Origin: Oidiodendron maius Zn
Lineage: Eukaryota > Ascomycota > Leotiomycetes > Myxotrichaceae
Length of the DNA stretch: 64,000 nt
Reading direction: 5' to 3'
NCBI GenBank assembly: GCA_000827325.1
Contig: KN832875.1
Coordinates: 744,001-808,000 of the forward strand
The position numbers and the translations under genes were made by a program. Positions 57,695 to 64,000 of this stretch are shown one piece after another. The notes beneath the pieces are model-generated. The model worked only from the letters and a program-made list of their open reading frames with translations. It had not been told where the DNA came from and made no database searches. Each line of letters starts with the position of its first letter. The stretch's first letter is position 1.

Positions 57695-59928
57695 ATGCAT
57701 CGTTCTGGAGCCTTGAGCCCTGCAGACACGCCCCTTCTGAGAGTGTCGAGGCCAGTTTCTGCGTGCTCAAGATGTGAGTGCACGCTTCCCGATATTGTCC
57801 ATTTTCCATCTGACTGGATGTATAGGTCGGGCAGCTAAAATCAAGGTGTGAATGAGTGCAACTTGCGCCATTCTCTGAGCTAATTGTTGTAAGTGCGATG
57901 GCAAGCTGCCTGCTTGCACGGCCTGTGAGAAGTCAGGGAGGGCAAGTGAATGTTCGAGTGCGAATGACCAATTTGCAAAAGGCAAAGAGAGGAGGTTAGC
58001 TATGATTGCATTCAGTAATCCATCTCACTATGTGCTAATTCAAGCAGCTATGTTGCTTCTCTCGAGTCTCGCATCGAGAAGCTTGAGCGTAAAATTTCTT
58101 ATGCAAGGTCAAGAAAAGCCTCAGTAGCCATGCATGATGCCGACGAGCCAACGCAAGGACCTGAACGGAAAGACTCACTCGCAGTTATTCGTGCCGCTAT
58201 TCATGGCAAAGCAGCCAGGCGACGTGAAGCTGCAGATGTCAACGAGCTCGTATCAGATTTTGGGTTTCTGTGAGTGCCTGCTGAATTAACACCCCATTGC
58301 ATGTACGCTGATATGCACCATTCAGTTCTGTCAACGCCACCACTCGAGACTTTGAGCCGAGCACTACCAACATGACGTTTGCTCGTCTCATCCTCGCCGC
58401 CTCGAATAACGAAGCAGTGCCCAAGCCTAAATCTTTCCAACTTCCTCCACGGTCGACAGTAATGTTACTACTCCAATTCTATTTAGACAACATCTTTGTC
58501 TTGTTTCCTGTATTCTCCGAAACTGCATTATTCAATGCTCTTGATGCCATATATCAAGTGAATGGCCGTCCCGTCGCAGAATTCGAGTACTGGCTGCTCT
58601 ATATGGTCCTCGCCGTGGCCTCTGCAGCCCAGTCTCAAAGCAGTAACGATACATATAGTGCCAACGGCCTTATGTGGGCAGGACGTGCGCTACGCCATGC
58701 AGATAAGGTCCTGATGCCAGGATATGTATCGCAAATCCAGGCGTTAGTGCTACTGGTCCAATACTCTATGTTAGACCCTGCCCATTTTGACAGCTGGCAA
58801 CTGGTCGGATTCGCTAGCCGCGCTATTGTAGATCTTGGATTTCATCAAGATCCCCCTAAGGAGCAGCAGACGGACAAGAAGACCTTGGAGATGCGACGTA
58901 AACTCTTTTATTGCGTGTACTCGTTGGATAGGTACGCTACCGCTCCTCCTTTTCTCATCCTTATAAGGCTGCTCACACTACGTAGGTCCATCAGCATGGT
59001 TCACGCCAGATCCTTTTCATTCACGGATGACTCTATTAGCGTGGCCTATCCGTCCCTCCTGTCACCCCTGGCCCAGGAGACATCTGGAAGTACTCTTACT
59101 AGGCCACACTCCTTAGACATTGCCCTTCTTCTCTTTCAGCTTCGTCGTGGCCAATCATCTTGGTATCAAACGCTTTTCCAGTCTACCCGCGAACCCCTCC
59201 AGCAAACCTCGACCTACATCTGGCAGATGTGCCAGGATATGCATGAATGGTCTGAATCATTCCCTGACACTTTGCCCCCAGTATTCAAGGATTTCCTCGA
59301 GCTCGAGCTTTTGTATAGTTACATATACTGCATCGCACCGTCCTGCCGCGTGCAATCAGTACCAGATTACGGCAAGACCCTTATTTTCGAATACAGCATG
59401 TCCTATATGCAGAAGGTACTCCCGATTAGCAAAGACCCTATCAACAATGCATTTTATACCTACCATGATGCTCTAAGGGTATACTTTATCGGCAGCCAGT
59501 TTCTAGCCGTTCTTGCGGAAAGTCTAGATCAACTGCTCAATGGGATTATCCCATATGTCCCCTTTGTTCCGGGCGCACCACCTCCTCCTCCATTGCCGCC
59601 GAGCACGGGAATTGACAATATGGATAGAAGCATGAATTGTATTGCACAGATCAAGGATACTCTGCGAACGTTTGGCCGACGCTGGTACGATGCGCAAGCT
59701 CTTTTATCGAGCTTTGAAGCCCAGGCTGGATCCCTGCTCGCCACTTTACATCAGAGGAAACATGGTATTCCCATCAATAATCACAGCCCTCCGGATTTCA
59801 TGCAGCACCCAATATATGATCGAAGTGGTAACTTGGTCACAGATGACTGGTCAAATATAGGACCTATCTTTACGAATCCAAACACGTTGCAGGGAGGGCT
59901 CGGAGGGTCATCAAATGGTTTGCCATAG
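57695..59928 (+). CDS. Zn2Cys6 fungal transcription factor
   Basis: Six exons: join(57695..57773,57826..57845,57894..57994,58048..58269,58326..58931,58986..59928), 656 aa. The zinc cluster uses Cys24, Cys27, Cys34, Cys41, Cys44 and Cys53 (spacing 2-6-6-2-8). It is encoded over three exons, the middle one only 20 nt (completing Cys27 and ending just before Cys34). A coiled-coil linker follows (YVASLESRIEKLERKI). The middle homology domain is in ~170-460 (LLLQFYLDNIFVLFPVFSE, YVSQIQALVLLVQYSMLDP, LVGFASRAIVDLGFHQDPP, MRRKLFYCVYSLDRSISM). A Pro-rich turn (PGAPPPPPLPPS) precedes the C-terminus. The intron at 58932-58985 is 54 nt with no stop, so simple ORF calls include it; removal gives the family reading SLDRSISM. 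Target genes are unknown; the sugar transporter 2 kb downstream is a candidate. Confidence 0.9.
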
Positions 59929-60456
59929 CTTTTCAGGGAGGTAGATGACGTGACAATGATACGAAGATTCATCCTCAAATACTGTCGCTTTAATTGCTTT
60001 GTCCATCTTTTGGATAGCACTTGGTCTTAATGGTCATGTGGAAGGAATCATGCCTCAACGCATATATAAAGTATCTACCAACCGCCTTTGCTCCTTCCAT
60101 GTTAGGTTGAGATGTTGTTCTAATAGCAAAGTATTCTACCTCGCTATTTCCCATATAAATGGCTTCCTGATTCCCTTCAACCACAAAGTGCTTTGCTATC
60201 CATCCTCATCCTATTCTGATAATCGGATATCTTCATCACATCAAACTTTGTGCCGAAATTAGCTTCAAATCACACTACGCATTACTCTTTTAGTCACCCA
60301 AAGATCCCTGGGCTCATCAATCCCTTCCGCTAAGGATCCAGATAGGCCGAGCACTTTAGCATCATTTAGCAGACTGAACTGTGGAGCACATTCTCTTATG
60401 TTTCGAGGGTTAAAAATTAGGTATCGACAAACCGTCCCTGTCACTGAACTTGCCCG
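59929..60456. other. Intergenic
   Basis: 528 bp, AT-rich, between the second Zn2Cys6 gene and the small membrane protein gene. Open frames on both strands lack support. Confidence 0.55.
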
Positions 60457-61304
60457 ATGGAGCATATAACGGATCGGTGTTGGCTATGTCCGGTCTCACA
60501 CGCTACTGAGCTGGAGAATTCAACGATTGGATACTCGCAACCACCCTTTCCATTCAATATACTTCCTGGCCGCGTCCAAATCAGCTGTCAAGACTACACC
60601 GGCTACGCTCTTGAGCGATGCAAGGCCGACGTTAGGACACGAACTGAGTTATTCATCGCTCTGGTTGCAATATTTACCTTGGTGATTTTGTGCATAGTAT
60701 TGATTTGCATACTTACGTGCGTTCGTCGAATAAAAGCACGACGAAGACTTCAGCCGGTCCGCGCAGCTACAAAAACATCCGAGCAGACAAATAAAATGAC
60801 TATACCATGCAAAAAGAGATGTGATCGCCGAGTTCCCAATAAATCGTGGACGCCTGGTATCACTAGCCGACGATCTTTAGATAGAGACGAGGCCGTAGAA
60901 GCAGCAGAACAGGGCATTGCTGATCAAGATGTTCCTGTAACCCTGGATGGAATGACTGATGGCTGGATGCAATGGATTCGGGAGCGTGCCAATATGGTGT
61001 GTAATCTTTATGTTCTCCCCGGAAGCCGGTCTAATAATCTCCAAAGCAGCAGTTCAGTCGCCATCATTCACTAAGACATACGCCTGATAATTTGTCTCCA
61101 CCTGCACTCCCAGCGCTAGCCCCAGGAACTGCTCCCCATACAACATCTCTCAAATTGCCTAAACCAACACTGTCTAGTTTTCGCAAGACTGATGATCTTG
61201 ACCTTGGATTTGCAAAACCTTCAAGCCTGAGTATGAGAGATGGGGGGGAAGTGAAGGGGAAGGGGAAGGAGAAGCTCAGGGTTCGATGGGAGGGATCCGT
61301 TTGA
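60457..61304 (+). CDS. Small single-pass membrane protein, function unknown
   Basis: Model join(60457..60996,61047..61304), 265 aa. One strong transmembrane helix lies at residues ~65-88 (LFIALVAIFTLVILCIVLICILTC) and is followed at once by the basic RRIKARRR, which favours a cytosolic C-terminus. The N-terminal part has paired cysteines (Cys8, Cys11, Cys44, Cys55), suggesting an extracellular or luminal domain. After the intron the tail is Pro/Ser-rich and ends KGKGKEKLRVRWEGSV. The 3' splice site is a CAGCAG doublet, so acceptance one codon later (61050) is equally possible. I do not recognise the family. The start is the first ATG in frame and is uncertain. Confidence 0.65.
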
Positions 61305-61927
61305 GGACTGGATGGGAATTACAATATTGTAGTGTCTAGTGTCGATGTTACCGTCTTCTGCTCAGTGAGGCTCCTCAAAGATTCGAATTTTGAGTCTGAA
61401 ACACTCATAGCAATACGGCCAGGAAGCATTCACTTTCTAGTTTATTATCATGGTTGGATTTGGTTCCTTGCCCCGGAGGTTGGTGTGGTGGAAGAGCATC
61501 AGGGACCTCTAGGTCCTTCCCGTCCAGGGTCATGCACTATGACGGTTCTGTAGTGTTATGCTGCTGACATGACAAGGGATAGCTAGATTGTTAGGAATTT
61601 CAGAGTGGCAATAGCCTTTGTGAAATGGAAGTACTATACGCGAACCTATCTCCCTGTTAGATTTTCAGTATAGCAATATGTCCGTATACGTTGTTGGTCT
61701 ACAGGCCTCTATCTCGTAGGACTTGCAAGCTTGCATTGACAACATACTCTCATTGTAAATCGGCATACAGGCGTGCAAGGCAGTGACTAATATATAAGCA
61801 TACAGATTCAAATCTCCATATTATATCTTCAGGAATAGTACTTTGCCATCATGAACAGTTTCATCAATTTTCCAGGTATCGACAGTGCCTACAACAAAAT
61901 TAAGAAAACCAATTCTCATTATTTATA
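61305..61927. other. Convergent 3' flanks
   Basis: 623 bp between the membrane protein and MFS transporter stops. No gene is supported. Confidence 0.55.
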
Positions 61928-63693
61928 TCAGACTTGTCCATCATCAGCACGCTTGCTGTCCGCAATGACAATGGTATCAAGGTTAGTAGGCTCACTTCTT
62001 TCCACATTATCGAATCCTACGTGAGCATGATGTGCATCTTCGACGTGGAGGAGGTCAGCTCCCTTCTCGACATGGTTGGAGCCGCCGAAGAGGGTATCGA
62101 TTTCTTCGAGGGATACTTTCTTTGTTTCTGGAATACAGAACCAAACAAAGATTGCCATGCAAATATTGATGGAAAAGAAGAAGAAGAAGGTTTTCTGCAC
62201 TTGAAGTTAGAATGAAAGGCATTTTGGTGGATTTGGGATCGGAGCAACATACAAATCCACAATTGGCCAAAAAGGTTGGGAAGAACTGTTGCAGGATGGA
62301 GTTGGCAACATTTTGTGTCTGAGATGCCATACCAACGGCCTGCGCCCGAACATTCATCGAGAATACTTCGGAGGTCCAAATCCAGACAGTCGCACCCCAA
62401 GAAGGCTTATAAAACAAGATGAAAAAGAAAAGTAGAAACACGATAGCAATGCCTACTGGCTCGGACTTGGAATCACCTGGGAGGGTAGGAGTCTTGAGAC
62501 CAACCAAAGCAACAGCAAGCATGCACAGAGCCATTCCTAGAGCTCCAACTATAAGTACAGCTTTTCGACCAAAACGATCGACTGTCCAGACAGCGTTCAG
62601 CGTGAAGATAATACCAAATGTTGCATTTAGAGCGTTGATGAGTGCGATCTTGGAAGAACTTGTGAAGACCTTCTTATAAATAGCAGTCGAATAAGTGTTA
62701 AGTGTCCCCTGACCTGTGAGCTGTTGGCCGATATTAATGACGAATGCAAGGAGCAACCGTTTCCGCACTGAGCGATCCTTCCAGAGTGCAGCATATGTAC
62801 TTGAGATGGCTTCTTTCTCGAACTCAATAGCCTCCCGAATCGCGAGGATCTCATCCTCAACCTCTTGCTCCGTCGGGCGAACACGGGTAAGAGAGGCACG
62901 GGCTTTTTCGATTTGATTGCCATGTTGAATGTACCATCTGGGGGTTTCTGGGATGAATGGAAGCAGTATGAGGATGATGACTGGTACTAGCATCTGGAAA
63001 ATAACGACCATCTTCCAGTCCCACTCCCCGAGCTTTGCGGAATGCAGCGAGCATGCATAATTGACCCAATAGGCAATGAAAGAGCCGACTGAGTAAAACA
63101 TTTGCCAAAAGGCCATGATCTGCCCACGGATTTCAGCTGGTGCAAGCTCTCCAATATATACTGGCCCTGCCGCTACATGAAAGGTGAGCCAAGGTCCGGT
63201 TTGAGGTTATAACCCAGGATACTTACTCAGAGCAATTCCTTGGCCAAGGCCAATAACGACACGTCCGGCAATGAAGCACCCGAGCTGCCCGCGCGGAGAG
63301 AAGGTCTGGATAAATGTCGCAATAATTGTTAGAACACAGCCAATAGCCATCCCCCATCGTCGTCCAAGGAAGTCAGCCAGTGGCCCGCCGAGGAACCATC
63401 CAGCAACAATTGCACCGACTGTATAGGAAGTATTGATGGCACCAATTTTCTCGGAATCCTATCATTATTAGCTTCCGGTCAGGCTTTGAATATGATTAAA
63501 CCCTACTGGATGACCGAAATATGCCACCCAGTGCTTAGATCCTTGAACGGAATTGTACACAGATGCATCATAGCCATACAACACCATACAAGCCGCTGCT
63601 ACCAGCGAGATGTACCTAAGGATCCGTAAGTGCATAGATCAGGTCGATGACCTATAGAACCCACCAATTGTATATTCTCGTTTTGTCAACCAT
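61928..63693 (-). CDS. MFS sugar transporter (SP family)
   Basis: Five exons: complement(join(61928..62194,62253..63172,63227..63458,63507..63615,63665..63693)), 518 aa, the usual length for fungal sugar/H+ symporters. Signatures are LYGYDASVYNSVQGSKHW near the N-terminus, GPLADFLGRRWG (loop 2-3), GRVVIGLGQGIALTAGPVYIGELAPAEIRG over ~130-160, PFIPETPRW before the central loop, NIGQQLTGQGTLNTY, DRFGRKA and PETKKVSLEEIDTLFGG at the end. The first intron could use GTGGGT (chosen) or the site 3 nt downstream, changing one Trp. The substrate may be a hexose, pentose or disaccharide; this cannot be told from sequence. It is next to two Zn2Cys6 regulators. Confidence 0.93.
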
Positions 63694-64000
63694 GGTTGCC
63701 ACTGAAGGTAGATGTACTGAGTACGAAGGTTCTCTCAGGAAGGTAATGCCACGTGCAGAAGGGCTTCACTGGCAACGTCCCCAAACACTTCTAGGACTCT
63801 TAAGAAAATGTAGCTGAGTTCCTTGTAGTTCTCCTGAAGGGGGCGAGCCATGGTTAAGTATCCCCTCTGGAGTAACAGAAGTACAGGCGGATGCCACCTT
63901 GCCCTTGTCACTCACCAGGCTGGTGGCCGCAAAATCCCCAGACCTACCAGCTACACTGGGCTATCACCGGCCGAAGTTGGCCAACCGACCCGACATATTA
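63694..64000. other. Upstream flank of the MFS transporter gene
   Basis: 307 bp at the window end; presumed promoter of the transporter gene. No coding feature was recognised. Confidence 0.5.

Overview
This is a eukaryotic window from a filamentous ascomycete (Pezizomycotina). Genes are dense, on both strands and mostly intron-bearing. The introns are short (about 48-190 nt) with GT/AG ends and CTRAC-like branch sites, and the proteins match fungal families (Zn2Cys6 regulators, NPR3, Clf1, Prp31, Puf6, Acl4, Cox19, Rad51). A leotiomycete-like species seems plausible, but that is inference. No prokaryotic operon, CRISPR array, rRNA or convincing tRNA was seen. I assembled every gene model by hand from the sequence: exon joins were checked for reading phase and for agreement with remembered family sequence, not with RNA data.

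Layout. 0.9-5.4 kb: NPR3 (TORC1 inhibitor), a four-exon COX19, and a divergent GFA/CENP-V-like enzyme. 7.3-13.2 kb: a DUF3824-like low-complexity protein and a modin-like protein. 13.5-17.8 kb: a divergent spliceosome pair, CLF1 and PRP31. 18.6-19.1 kb: a decayed TPR gene relic. 19.7-20.7 kb: a C2H2 zinc-finger regulator, followed by about 3.1 kb of gene-free, repeat-bearing upstream DNA. 23.8-28.4 kb: a divergent phosphoketolase/acetate kinase pair, which together would convert sugar phosphates to acetate and ATP. 28.7-30.9 kb: a basic, AT-hook-like protein that appears to be spliced in frame to an omega-like glutathione S-transferase. 31.2-34.1 kb: a nine-exon PhoD-like phosphatase. 34.9-39.6 kb: PUF6, GIR2 and ACL4, all linked to ribosome assembly or translation. 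40.1-43.3 kb: a conserved unknown and RAD51. 44.2-53.5 kb: an asparagine-synthetase-like protein, the Rab5 GEF VPS9, a large unknown protein and a HAD hydrolase. 53.8-63.7 kb: two divergent Zn2Cys6 regulators, a single-pass membrane protein and an MFS sugar transporter.

Points of interest. Two introns (RAD51, VPS9) need GC-AG splice sites. Two introns (PRP31, the second Zn2Cys6 gene) are multiples of three without stops, so simple ORF calling retains them. Very small exons occur (8 nt in the GFA gene, 20 nt inside a zinc cluster). The GST fusion and the phosphoketolase/acetate kinase pair are the most interesting biological units.
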